Source: Streptomyces exfoliatus (GTDB lineage: Bacteria > Actinomycetota > Actinomycetes > Streptomycetales > Streptomycetaceae). Taken from it: 64,000 bases of DNA. The notes beneath the pieces were generated by a model. That model ran no database searches. It saw nothing but the letters and a program-made list of their open reading frames with translations, and had not been told where the DNA came from. How positions within the stretch are numbered: the first letter of the stretch is position 1; each line of letters starts with the position of its first letter. Location: NCBI RefSeq assembly GCF_000725545.1, contig NZ_JNZP01000001.1, positions 618,484-682,483 on the forward strand. The letters are read 5' to 3'. Shown piece after piece: positions 1-7,407 of this stretch. Made by a program: the position numbers and the translations under genes.

Positions 1-2
1 CG

Positions 3-44
3 GAGCTCCGCGACGGCAACCCGCTGGGCCTGCCCCGCCGCTGA
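3..44 (+). CDS. 3' end of an upstream gene (partial)
   Basis: Thirteen codons reading ELRDGNPLGLPRR followed by TGA run in from the left edge. The codons are G/C-ending, as in Streptomyces genes, and the frame stops 12 bases before the stop codon of the convergent MDR gene. The product cannot be identified from so short a tail. Confidence 0.5.
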   Translation, partial: ELRDGNPLGLPRR

Positions 45-56
45 CCCCGCCCCGCC

Positions 57-1103
57 TCAGGATCCGACGCGCACCACGATCTTCCCCAGGTGCGTGTTGG
101 ACTCCATCAGCCGATGGGCGTCGGCGATCCGCTCCAGACCGTCGAAGGTCCGGGCGATCACCGGCGCCAGGGAGCCGTCGCGCAGCCCCGAACCGATGAA
201 GCCGGCGGCGCGGCGGCGCCCCTCCGCGGTCCCGGCGAGCACGCCGTTGGCGTACGTGTGGACGGTCTGCGGCCAGTTCATCGAGAGGGTGACCGGCCGT
301 GGGTCCAGCCAGCCGTACAGCACGGCCGTGCCGCCGGGGCGCAGCGCGTCGCCGAGCCGGGCGAAGCCGGGCCCGCCGATCCCGTCGAACACCAGGTCCG
401 CGCCCGCCCCGCCGGTGATCCGCCGCACCTCCTCGACCAGGTCGCCGGCGTCCTCCGACTCCGTGACGACCACGTGCGCGGCCCCCAGCTCCAGGAGCCG
501 CTTCCGCTTGCCCTCGCCGCGCGTGGTGGCGATCGGCACGGCCCCGACCCGCAGCGCCGTCTGGATCGCGGCCGTCCCCACCCCGCTCGACGCCCCCGTG
601 ATCACCACGTGGTCGCCGGGGCCGAGACCGCCGGTCAGCACCATGCCGCCGTACGCGGTGAAGTACGTCAGCCAGACCGCCGCCGCCGTCACCGGGTCCA
701 CCCCCTCCGGGCGGGCCACCACGTACTCCTCCGGCAGCACCACCCGCTCCGCGTACACGCCGTGCACCCCGAAGTCGAAGTTCGCCGCCGCCATCACCGG
801 ATCGCCCGGCGCGAACGCCGTCACCCCCGCTCCGACCGCCTCCACCACCCCGGCCGCCTCGTACCCGAGCCGCGAGCCCGGCAGCGTCGGCGGGTAGTAG
901 TAGGTGCCCGCGCGGAACAGCGCCTCGGCACGGTTGAGCCCGATCGCCTCGACCCGTACGAGCACCTCACCGGGCCCCGGCGCGGGCAGTGGCACCTCGG
1001 CCACCGTCAGCACCTCGGGACCACCGAGCTCGTGGAAGAGCACCGCCCTGGTGGTCGTGTCCGTCGTCGTCGGGTCCGCTGTCGTCATGTCCGCTGTCGT
1101 CAT
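57..1103 (-). CDS. Quinone-oxidoreductase-like MDR protein
   Basis: A 348-residue medium-chain dehydrogenase/reductase of the zinc-independent NADPH:quinone reductase type. It has the N-terminal GroES-like half (LPAPGPGEVLVRVEAIGLNRAE) and a Rossmann half with the nucleotide-binding stretch ITGASSGVGTAAIQ. No catalytic or structural zinc cysteines are seen. Members reduce quinones or alpha,beta-unsaturated carbonyls with NADPH in the cytoplasm; the substrate here is unknown. The start is placed at the first ATG of a duplicated MTTAD-MTTAD sequence because the upstream frame is Arg/Gly-rich noise overlapping the divergent gene. Which of the two ATGs is used is uncertain. The divergent AraC-type gene is its probable regulator. 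Confidence 0.85.
   Translation of the reverse strand: MTTADMTTADPTTTDTTTRAVLFHELGGPEVLTVAEVPLPAPGPGEVLVRVEAIGLNRAEALFRAGTYYYPPTLPGSRLGYEAAGVVEAVGAGVTAFAPGDPVMAAANFDFGVHGVYAERVVLPEEYVVARPEGVDPVTAAAVWLTYFTAYGGMVLTGGLGPGDHVVITGASSGVGTAAIQTALRVGAVPIATTRGEGKRKRLLELGAAHVVVTESEDAGDLVEEVRRITGGAGADLVFDGIGGPGFARLGDALRPGGTAVLYGWLDPRPVTLSMNWPQTVHTYANGVLAGTAEGRRRAAGFIGSGLRDGSLAPVIARTFDGLERIADAHRLMESNTHLGKIVVRVGS
1074..1103. repeat. Exact 15-bp tandem duplication over the MDR start
   Basis: The 15-mer gtccgctgtcgtcat occurs at 1074-1088 and again immediately at 1089-1103. On the minus strand each copy supplies an ATG and encodes MTTAD, so the gene has two identical candidate starts 15 bases apart. Confidence 0.8.
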
Positions 1104-1204
1104 GACAGCGACGTTAGGAGCGCCCGGCGAGACGATCCATGTCTCCCTCCCTCGGGACCATGTCCGATCGTCTCGCGGTCCCTCGCGGGGAGTACGGTGC
1201 CGGG

Positions 1205-2119
1205 ATGGACGTACTGAGCGATGCCATCGCCGCCATGCGCACCGGCCGCCCCCACTCCTCCCGGACGGTCCGCTTCTCCCCCTGGGGCTTCCGCTTCCCG
1301 CCGAGCAGGGGCGCCGGATTCCACGTCGTCCTCCAGGGCACCGCCTGGCTGCTGCCCCCGGACGGCGCGACACCCGTCCGGCTCGGCCCCGGCGACGTCG
1401 TCTTCCTCGCCCACGGCACCGGCCACGGCCTCGCCGACCACCCCGACACCCCCCTCGTCGACGCCTCGCCCGCGCCCGACGGCTCCTGGCCCACCTCGCC
1501 CGACCGGGGGCCCGTCGGCGCCGACGAGACCCTGCTGCTGTGCGGCGCCTACCAGCTCAGCCGTGCCCGCGCCCACCCGCTCCTCACCGAGCTTCCCTCG
1601 TACGTCCACCTGCCCGCCCGGGTCGGCGCCCATCCCCGGCTGCGCGCCGCCGTCGACCTGCTCGGCGCCGAACTCGCCGAACCCCAGCCGGGATCCGACG
1701 CGGTCGTGCCCGCCCTGCTCGACACCCTGCTGCTCTACCTGCTGCGCACCTGGTGGCTCGCCGAGTGCGCCGACCGGACCACCGGCTGGTCGGCCGCCCT
1801 CGGCGACCCGGCGGTCGCGGGCGCCCTCCGGGCCCTCCACGACGACCCCGCGCGGTCGTGGACGGTCCAGGAACTGGGCACCCTGTCCGGTCTCTCCCGC
1901 GCCGCCTTCGCCCGCCGCTTCACCGCCCTGGTCGGCCGCTCCCCGCTCGCGTACCTCACCTGGTGGCGCATGACCACGGCGGGCCGCCTCCTGCGCACCG
2001 ACGACCTCCCCCTCCGCGCGGTCGCCCAGCGCTCCGGCTACTCCTCCGAGTTCGCCTTCGCCAAGGCCTTCAAGCGGGAGTACGGGGTGGCGCCGGGGCA
2101 GTACCGCAAGGGCGCCTGA
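1205..2119 (+). CDS. AraC-family transcriptional regulator
   Basis: A 304-residue regulator with an N-terminal cupin-type effector domain (RFSPWGFRFPPSRGAGFHVV, then LGPGDVVFLAHGTGHG) and a C-terminal double helix-turn-helix (about residues 200-300). The latter contains WTVQELGTLSGLSRAAFARRF and the AraC signature SGYSSEFAFAKAFKREYGVAPGQYR. It is of the type that binds a small ligand and activates an adjacent gene, here most simply the divergent MDR oxidoreductase. The ATG at 1205 is preferred over an in-frame start 66 bases upstream because domain similarity begins here. A TACGGT -10-like hexamer ends 7 bases before it, which fits a leaderless transcript. Confidence 0.9.
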   Translation: MDVLSDAIAAMRTGRPHSSRTVRFSPWGFRFPPSRGAGFHVVLQGTAWLLPPDGATPVRLGPGDVVFLAHGTGHGLADHPDTPLVDASPAPDGSWPTSPDRGPVGADETLLLCGAYQLSRARAHPLLTELPSYVHLPARVGAHPRLRAAVDLLGAELAEPQPGSDAVVPALLDTLLLYLLRTWWLAECADRTTGWSAALGDPAVAGALRALHDDPARSWTVQELGTLSGLSRAAFARRFTALVGRSPLAYLTWWRMTTAGRLLRTDDLPLRAVAQRSGYSSEFAFAKAFKREYGVAPGQYRKGA

Positions 2120-2129
2120 GGGAGCCCGC

Positions 2130-2166
2130 CCGGCCCCGGGAGGCCCGGAAACGGGCCGGGGGGCCG
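2130..2166 (+). terminator. Hairpin after the AraC gene
   Basis: An inner stem GGCCCG-GAAA-CGGGCC (2142-2157) is flanked by complementary C-rich and G-rich arms. It lies 11 bases after the AraC stop and has no T-tract, as is usual in Streptomyces. Confidence 0.55.
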
Positions 2167-2199
2167 CCCCGTGCTCCGGCTCACATCGCGGGCCGAAAC

Positions 2200-2226
2200 G
2201 GAATGAACCCGGCTGGTGGCGGCGTT
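2200..2226 (+). promoter_or_regulatory. Sigma-R-like promoter for the FrnE gene
   Basis: GGAAT at 2200-2204 and GTT at 2224-2226 are separated by 19 bases. This matches the thiol-stress sigma-R consensus (GGAAT, about 18-20 bases, GTT). It lies about 45 bases upstream of a thiol-disulfide oxidoreductase gene, which makes functional sense. Confidence 0.5.
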
Positions 2227-2270
2227 ATGGCCGTCGCACACCCCACCGGCAACCCTCGGAGAGAAGTCAC

Positions 2271-2978
2271 ATGCGCGTCGAGATCTGGAGCGACATCGCC
2301 TGCCCCTGGTGCTACATCGGCAAGGCCCGCTTCGAGAAGGGGCTCGCGGCCTTCGCCCACCGCGACGACGTCGAGGTCGTGCACCGCTCCTTCGAGCTCG
2401 ACCCGAACCGCGCCAAGGGTGACAGGGAACCCGTCCTGAAGATGCTCGCCGAGAAGTACGGCCGCACGCTCGCCGAGGCGCGCGCCATGGAGGCGCACGT
2501 CGCGTCGAACGCGCACTCCGAGGGCCTCGGCTACCGCACCGAGGGCCGCGACCACGGCAACACCTTCGACATCCACCGGCTGCTCCACCTCGCCAAGGAC
2601 CGCGGGCGCCAGAACGAGCTCCTGGACCTGGCCTACCGTGCCAACTTCGCCGAGGAGCGCTCCGTCTTCGACAGCGAGACCCTGGTGACGCTCGGCGTCG
2701 AGGCCGGTCTCGACGAGACCGAGGTGAGGGCCGTCCTCGCCGACGCGTCCGCCTACGCCGACGCCGTCCGCGAGGACGAGCGCGAGGCGGCCGAACTGGG
2801 CGCGAACGGCGTGCCGTTCTTCGTCCTCGACCGCCGCTACGGCATCTCCGGCGGCCAGCCCGCCGAGGTCTTCACCCAGGCCCTCGAGCAGGCCTGGCAG
2901 GGGCGCGTCCTCCAGCCGGTCGGCGGCGACGCGGAGGTCTGCGGCCCCGACGGCAGCTGCGAGGTCCCGCAGGCCTGA
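2271..2978 (+). CDS. DsbA-family oxidoreductase, FrnE-like
   Basis: A 235-residue cytoplasmic thioredoxin-fold protein of the FrnE/2-hydroxychromene-2-carboxylate-isomerase-like DsbA group. The N-terminal strand is followed by the active-site motif CPWC (SDIACPWCYIGK). The insert domain contains a Gly-rich DHGNTFDIHRL stretch, and the cis-Pro loop is GVPFFVLDRRYGISGGQP near residue 190. There is no signal peptide, so it probably handles cytosolic dithiol/disulfide exchange or polyketide-related isomerisation. A strong GGAGAGAAG ribosome site ends 4 bases before the ATG. The upstream sigma-R-like promoter points to induction by thiol oxidative stress. Confidence 0.9.
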   Translation: MRVEIWSDIACPWCYIGKARFEKGLAAFAHRDDVEVVHRSFELDPNRAKGDREPVLKMLAEKYGRTLAEARAMEAHVASNAHSEGLGYRTEGRDHGNTFDIHRLLHLAKDRGRQNELLDLAYRANFAEERSVFDSETLVTLGVEAGLDETEVRAVLADASAYADAVREDEREAAELGANGVPFFVLDRRYGISGGQPAEVFTQALEQAWQGRVLQPVGGDAEVCGPDGSCEVPQA

Positions 2979-3036
2979 CCCGCCCGCACCGTGCCCGGAC
3001 CCGCACCGACCTGCGGAGATAAGCGCGGCTTGGGGA

Positions 3037-3077
3037 TTCCCCACGATCCGACCCGATTGACGGGTGATCGTGGGGAA
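3037..3077. promoter_or_regulatory. Long inverted repeat before the aminotransferase gene
   Basis: Perfect 12-bp arms TTCCCCACGATC (3037-3048) and GATCGTGGGGAA (3066-3077) enclose a second stem ACCCG/CGGGT with loop ATTGA. It ends 14 bases before the next start codon. It could terminate the FrnE transcript, act as a leader hairpin, or be an operator; the sequence alone does not decide. Confidence 0.6.
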
Positions 3078-3091
3078 CCCAGGGTGGGGGC

Positions 3092-4159
3092 ATGGACTCC
3101 CTTGATTCCCTTGACCAGCCGCTCGGGGGCGCCGAGTTCGCGCCCAAGCGGACCTATCTGAACACCTCCGCCTGCGGGCTGCTGCCCCGCCGGACCATCG
3201 AGGCCGTCACGCTCCTCGCGGAGGAGACCGCCGACGGCCGCCCCGACGGCGCCGGAAGCTTCGAGATCGTCGACGAGGCCCGCGCCGCCTTCGCCCGCAT
3301 CGCCGGCGTCCCGCACGAGCGCGTCGCCGTCGGCAGCTCCGTCGCCGTGCACTGCGGCATGATCGCCCAGTCGATGCCCTCCGGGGCCGAGATCCTCTTC
3401 CCCGAGGGCGAGTTCTCCTCCGTCATCACCCCGTTCACGATCCGCGGCGACCTCAAGACCCGGTTCGTGCCCCTGGAGCGGCTCGCCGAGTCCGTCCGTC
3501 CCGGGACCGCGCTCGTCGCCTTCTCCGCCGTGCAGTCGGCGGACGGCCGGACGGCCGACTTCGCGGCGATCCGCGCCGCGGCGACCGCGCACGGCGCCCG
3601 TACCCTCCTCGACGCCACGCAGTCGGCCGGGTGGCTGCCGCTGCGCGCGGGGGAGTGGGACTACACGGTCGCCGGCGGTTACAAGTACCTGCTCTGCCCG
3701 CGCGGGGCGTCCTTCCTCACCGTCACGGAGGAGGCACAGGACTCGCTCCTCGCGATCCACGCCAACTGGGTCACGGGCGAGGAGATGTGGGTGAACAGCT
3801 ACGGCCCGGTCCGCGAACTGGCCCGGACCGCACGCCGGTTCGACGAGCCCGCGGCGTTCCTCTCGTACCACGGGGCGGCCCGCTCGCTCGCGCTCCTCGA
3901 AGAGATCGGCATCGGGCGGATCGAGGCCCACGACAAGGGGCTCGCGGCCCGCTTCCGCTCCGGGCTGGTCTCCCTCGGCCACGAGCCGGTCATGGACGAC
4001 TCGACGGTCGTCGCGGTCCCCGGCCTCGGGGGCCGGGCGGACGCGCTGCGCGAGGCCGGCGTCCTGCTCTCCGCCCGCGCGGGCAACCTGCGCGCCTCCT
4101 TCCACCTGTACAACACGGCGGCGGACGTGGACCGGGCCCTGGACGTCCTGGCCGGCTGA
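3092..4159 (+). CDS. Class-V PLP-dependent aminotransferase-fold protein
   Basis: A 355-residue fold-type I PLP enzyme of the cysteine desulfurase/kynureninase-like class V group. Visible landmarks are the N-terminal YLNTSACGLLP, the PLP-phosphate and ring-binding region with the aspartate of LLDATQSAGW (near residue 175), and the Schiff-base lysine in VAGGYKYLLCPRG (near residue 200). The C-terminal small domain ends RASFHLYNTAADVDRALDVL. The length is normal for the class. The substrate is not evident; ergothioneine-type lyase or desulfurase-like activity is possible but unsupported. It is transcribed alone and converges on the MarR gene. A GGTGGGGG ribosome site precedes the ATG. Confidence 0.85.
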   Translation: MDSLDSLDQPLGGAEFAPKRTYLNTSACGLLPRRTIEAVTLLAEETADGRPDGAGSFEIVDEARAAFARIAGVPHERVAVGSSVAVHCGMIAQSMPSGAEILFPEGEFSSVITPFTIRGDLKTRFVPLERLAESVRPGTALVAFSAVQSADGRTADFAAIRAAATAHGARTLLDATQSAGWLPLRAGEWDYTVAGGYKYLLCPRGASFLTVTEEAQDSLLAIHANWVTGEEMWVNSYGPVRELARTARRFDEPAAFLSYHGAARSLALLEEIGIGRIEAHDKGLAARFRSGLVSLGHEPVMDDSTVVAVPGLGGRADALREAGVLLSARAGNLRASFHLYNTAADVDRALDVLAG

Positions 4160-4234
4160 GGCCGGGTCGTCGGGGGCCGGGGCGCCGGGGCCGTCAGCGG
4201 CTCCCCGGCGGGCCGGGGCGCGCCTCGGGGTCCC

Positions 4235-4765
4235 TCAGCAGTTCGCCCGCGGCGCGGCACCGCCCGGCGCCAGCGGGCACTCGCCCGCCTCGCCGGCCTC
4301 CACGCGCAGGTTCTCCGCCACGAGCCCGAGGAGCCGGGCCAGTTCCGCCCGGTCGTCCGGGCCGAGGCCCTGGAGGGAGAGCTGCTCCAGGTCCGACCAG
4401 ACGCCCTCGACGCCGGTGCGCAGCGAGCGGCCCTCGTCCGTCGCCTCGACCAGGACCGCGCGCCGGTCGGCCGGGTCCGGGCCGCGGCGGACGTGGCCGC
4501 ACTGCTCCAGGCGCTGGAGCATCTTGGTCACCGTCGAGGCGTCGAGGCCCAGGGACTGGATCAGCTCGGACTGGCGGACGGGGCCGCAGTCCCAGAGCCG
4601 CATCATCATCATCTCCTGGCCCGGGTAGAGGCCGAGCTCCTTCAGACGCCGTCCGGCGGCGATCCGGTGCATCCGGGCCACCCGGGCCAGCGCGATGCTG
4701 ACGGGTCCGCCACGGGCCGCGGACGGCGGCGTCGTCTCCGTACAGACGGGGTCGGTTCCTGACAT
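4235..4765 (-). CDS. MarR-family transcriptional regulator
   Basis: A 176-residue winged-helix repressor. Helices spanning ALARVARMHRIAAGRRLKELGLYPGQEMMMM precede the DNA-binding helix-turn-helix PVRQSELIQSLGLDASTVTKMLQRLEQCGHV and the wing RRGPDPADRRAVLVEATDEG. The start follows a clear GGAGGAG ribosome site. It is divergent from an old yellow enzyme gene, and the intervening DNA holds repeated near-palindromic boxes. The simple model is repression of the reductase with release by an electrophilic or phenolic ligand. Confidence 0.92.
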   Translation of the reverse strand: MSGTDPVCTETTPPSAARGGPVSIALARVARMHRIAAGRRLKELGLYPGQEMMMMRLWDCGPVRQSELIQSLGLDASTVTKMLQRLEQCGHVRRGPDPADRRAVLVEATDEGRSLRTGVEGVWSDLEQLSLQGLGPDDRAELARLLGLVAENLRVEAGEAGECPLAPGGAAPRANC

Positions 4766-4800
4766 CGGTGCTCCTCCGGAAGGCTCTCCCCACAGATTAC

Positions 4801-4857
4801 CTTGGCCGACCAATGAATGGGTTACAGTGGCATCCGGGCCAGATACTTGGCCGACCA
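4801..4857. promoter_or_regulatory. Paired candidate MarR operators
   Basis: CTTGGCCGACCA occurs exactly at 4801-4812 and 4846-4857. Within it TTGGCCGACCAA is a near-palindrome (TTGG-YCGR-CCAA). The boxes are 45 bp apart and flank the likely promoters between the divergent MarR and reductase genes, as expected for an autoregulated MarR pair. Confidence 0.65.
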
Positions 4858-4880
4858 CATAAATCGTGAAGGGGACAGCC

Positions 4881-5948
4881 ATGACCACCGCCTTCGACCC
4901 GATCGACCTCGCAGGGACCCGGCTCGCCAACCGCATCGCCATGGCGCCCATGACCCGCAGCCGCGCCGAGGCCGAGAGCCGCACCCCCACCGCGCTCGTC
5001 GCCGAGTACTACGCCCAGCGCGCCTCCGCGGGGCTGATCATCACCGAGGGCGTCCAGCCGGTCCCCCAGGGCCAGGGCTACCCCTTCACCCCCGGCCTGC
5101 ACAGCCGCGAGCAGATCGCCGCCTGGCGCGAGGTCACCGACGCCGTGCACGAACGCGGCGGAAAGATCTTCGCCCAGCTGATGCACGCCGGCCGGATCAG
5201 CCACCCCGTCGTCCTCCCCGACGGTCTCCACCCCGTCGCGCCCTCCGCCGTCGCCCCGGCGGGCCAGCTCTTCGCCGGCACCGGACCCATCGACTTCGTC
5301 GCCCCGCGCGAGCTCACCGCCGACGAGGTGACGGAGGCGATCGCCGGCTTCGCCGCCGCCGCCCGCAACGCCGTCGAGGCCGGCTTCGACGGGGTCGAGA
5401 TCCACGGCGCCAACGGCTACCTCGTGCAGCAGTTCCTCGCTTCCGGCTCCAACCACCGCACCGACCGCTGGGGCGGCTCCGTCGAGAACCGCATCCGCTT
5501 CGCCGTCGAGGTCGTCAAGGCCGTCGCCGACGAGATCGGCCCCGAGCGCACCGGCCTGCGCATCTCCCCGGCCAACACCTACAACGACATCGCCGAGACC
5601 GACACCGAGGAGATCTACCCCGCCCTCGTGGCCGCGATCGAGCCGGTCGGCATCGCGTACCTGCACGTCACGGAGGCCGCGCCCGAGATCCGCGAGCTGA
5701 CCCTCGCCCTGCGCAAGGCGTTCTCCGGCGCCTTCATCCTCAACCCGGCCACCGAAGGGCCGACCGGCGCCGACGCCCTGACCCTGATCGAGGACGGCAC
5801 CGCCGACCTCGTCGCGTACGGGGCGCTGTTCCTCGCCAACCCCGATCTGCCCGCCCGGCTGAAGGCCGACGGCCCGTACAACACCCCGGACCCCGCCACC
5901 TTCTTCGGCGGCGACCACCGCGGATACACCGACTACCCCGCGCTGTAG
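4881..5948 (+). CDS. Old yellow enzyme (FMN alkene reductase)
   Basis: A 355-residue TIM-barrel flavoprotein of the NemA/OYE family that reduces activated C=C bonds or nitro compounds with NADPH. Seen are the N-terminal [13 protein letters not shown], the FMN-contacting [11 protein letters not shown], the substrate-binding His and Asn in IHGANGYL (His175, Asn178) with the proton-donor Tyr180, [17 protein letters not shown], and the C-terminal FMN-phosphate region [15 protein letters not shown]. The ATG at 4881 is chosen over a GTG 15 bases upstream because GAAGGGG sits at the right distance. Control by the divergent MarR gene is likely. Confidence 0.93.
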   Translation: MTTAFDPIDLAGTRLANRIAMAPMTRSRAEAESRTPTALVAEYYAQRASAGLIITEGVQPVPQGQGYPFTPGLHSREQIAAWREVTDAVHERGGKIFAQLMHAGRISHPVVLPDGLHPVAPSAVAPAGQLFAGTGPIDFVAPRELTADEVTEAIAGFAAAARNAVEAGFDGVEIHGANGYLVQQFLASGSNHRTDRWGGSVENRIRFAVEVVKAVADEIGPERTGLRISPANTYNDIAETDTEEIYPALVAAIEPVGIAYLHVTEAAPEIRELTLALRKAFSGAFILNPATEGPTGADALTLIEDGTADLVAYGALFLANPDLPARLKADGPYNTPDPATFFGGDHRGYTDYPAL

Positions 5949-5959
5949 CGGCCCACGGC

Positions 5960-5996
5960 AAGGGGCGGGGGTCCGGCACCGGACCCCCGCCCCCTT
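5960..5996. terminator. Bidirectional terminator between convergent genes
   Basis: AAGGGGCGGGGGTCCGG pairs with CCGGACCCCCGCCCCCTT across a 3-base loop with one bulge. It lies between the stops of the OYE gene and the convergent aminotransferase gene. Confidence 0.75.
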
Positions 5997-6009
5997 CCCG
6001 TACCCGGGA

Positions 6010-7116
6010 CTACTTCCACGCCTCCGTGACCGCCCGGCGCGCGCCCTCCAGGTCCACCGCGCGGCCCGATTCGCCGAGCGCCGCGCCCAGGGCCGCCAGC
6101 GAGGACTGCACGGCCCCCGGCGTCGCGTCCACCCCGTAGTGGTTCACCCGGATCATCTCCGTCGCCAGCGCCCCGCCGCCCGCGATCAGCGGCAGCGACG
6201 GATCGGCGGCCAGCGCCTTCGCCACGAGCTCCGAGGCGTCCACCCCGGCCGGGGTGCGCAGCGTCGTCGCGACCGGCGCCGCGTCCCCCGCCTCGTACAC
6301 GTACGGTTCGAGGCCGCCGCCCAGGGCCAGCGCGCCCGCCCGCGTCGCCGCCGCCGCCGAGGCGTGCCGCGCCATCAGGGCGTCGAGACCCTCCGCCTCG
6401 ATCCGCTCCACACAGGCTTCGAGGGCCAGCATCTCCAGCTGCGCCGGAGCGTGCAGGAGCGCCTTGCGGCCGCCGTCGATCCAGCGCTCCTTCCAGTCGA
6501 GCAGGGAGAGGTACGAGCGGCGCGGGGCGGCCGGGTTGGCGGCGAACCGCTCCCAGGCACGCGCGCTGACCGACACCGCCGACACGCCCGCGGGTCCGCC
6601 CATCGCCTTCTGCGCGCCGATGATGCACATGTCCACGCCCCAGGCGTCCGGCAGCACCGGCTCGGCGCCGATCGACGCCACCGCGTCCAGGTAGAACAGC
6701 GCGCCGTGCGCCCGTACGACCTCACCGATCTCCGCGACCGGGTTGGTGTTCCCCGTCGCCGCCTCCGCGTGCACCAGGGACACGAAGTCGATCTCCGGGT
6801 GCGCGGCGAGCGCCTCCTCCACCTGAGCGGCCGTCACCGCCGTGTGGAAGGGCACCTCCAGGTCGACGACGGTCGCGCCGCAGTCGCGCAGCCAGTTGCC
6901 GAAGGTCTGCCCGTACGGACCGGTGACGACGTTCAGCGCGGTCGAACCGGCCCGCGCCCCGCTGCGGATGCACCCCTCCAGGGGGAGCAGCGCCTCGCCC
7001 TGGGTGATCACCACGTCCTGCTCCGTGGAGAGCAGCGCGGCCACTCGCCGCTCGATCGACGCGAAGTGCGCGGCGGTCAGCGGGGCGAGGTCCAGGAGCG
7101 GATGTGTCACGGTCAC
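6010..7116 (-). CDS. Class-V aminotransferase, alanine-glyoxylate type
   Basis: A 368-residue PLP enzyme resembling pyridoxamine-pyruvate, serine-glyoxylate and alanine-glyoxylate aminotransferases. Markers are [13 protein letters not shown] near the PLP phosphate site, [12 protein letters not shown], the PLP-ring aspartate in [14 protein letters not shown], and the Schiff-base lysine in [22 protein letters not shown] near the C terminus contains the substrate-carboxylate arginine of this family. A GTG start just after GAAGAAGG is chosen because family similarity begins at [15 protein letters not shown]. It is a single gene; its metabolic role (glyoxylate or vitamin B6-type amino transfer) is inferred only from the family. 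Confidence 0.88.
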   Translation of the reverse strand: MTVTHPLLDLAPLTAAHFASIERRVAALLSTEQDVVITQGEALLPLEGCIRSGARAGSTALNVVTGPYGQTFGNWLRDCGATVVDLEVPFHTAVTAAQVEEALAAHPEIDFVSLVHAEAATGNTNPVAEIGEVVRAHGALFYLDAVASIGAEPVLPDAWGVDMCIIGAQKAMGGPAGVSAVSVSARAWERFAANPAAPRRSYLSLLDWKERWIDGGRKALLHAPAQLEMLALEACVERIEAEGLDALMARHASAAAATRAGALALGGGLEPYVYEAGDAAPVATTLRTPAGVDASELVAKALAADPSLPLIAGGGALATEMIRVNHYGVDATPGAVQSSLAALGAALGESGRAVDLEGARRAVTEAWK

Positions 7117-7193
7117 GGCGGTGCCTTCTTCGACTCGGTGCGGTGCGGGCGGAACTCGGATCAGGGTACCGACGCACACCCCGGGCGCCCCTT

Positions 7194-7283
7194 GGCCCAC
7201 CCGTACAAAGCCCCGTGGCCCACCCGTACAAAAGCCCCTGGGCCCACCCGACGGAAGCCCCTGGGCCTACCTGCACAAAAGGG
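7194..7283. repeat. Degenerate 23-24-bp tandem repeat
   Basis: Four head-to-tail copies begin GGCCCACCCGTACAAA (7194 and 7217), GGCCCACCCGACGGAA (7241) and GGCCTACCTGCACAAAA (7264). Each of the first three is followed by GCCCC and a short tail. The array fills the gap between the divergent aminotransferase and FG-GAP genes. Confidence 0.8.
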
Positions 7284-7407
7284 ATCTTCGTTCCCGTGCA
7301 ACCGTCAAGGGACATCAGGTGTCCAACTGGACGACGGACCGGGCACGGGCCCCGTCCGGCGCACCCCCCGCAGCCGCCCGGAACCCTCCGAATCCAGGAG
7401 CCGCTCC

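Noticed and set aside
90..1217. Open frames on the plus strand opposite the MDR gene
   Set aside because: They are Arg/Pro/His-rich mirror frames produced by the strong third-position GC bias of the real gene.
57..1373. A longer 438-residue version of the MDR protein
   Set aside because: The extra N-terminal 90 residues are Arg/Gly-rich with no family similarity and would run through the divergent AraC start region.
7194..7283. CRISPR-like array
   Set aside because: Units are contiguous 23-24-mers without unique spacers and there are no cas genes in the window.
6139..7407. Upstream extension of the FG-GAP frame across the aminotransferase gene
   Set aside because: It is antisense to a well-supported PLP enzyme. 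The FG-GAP protein has its own signal peptide and ribosome site at 7408.
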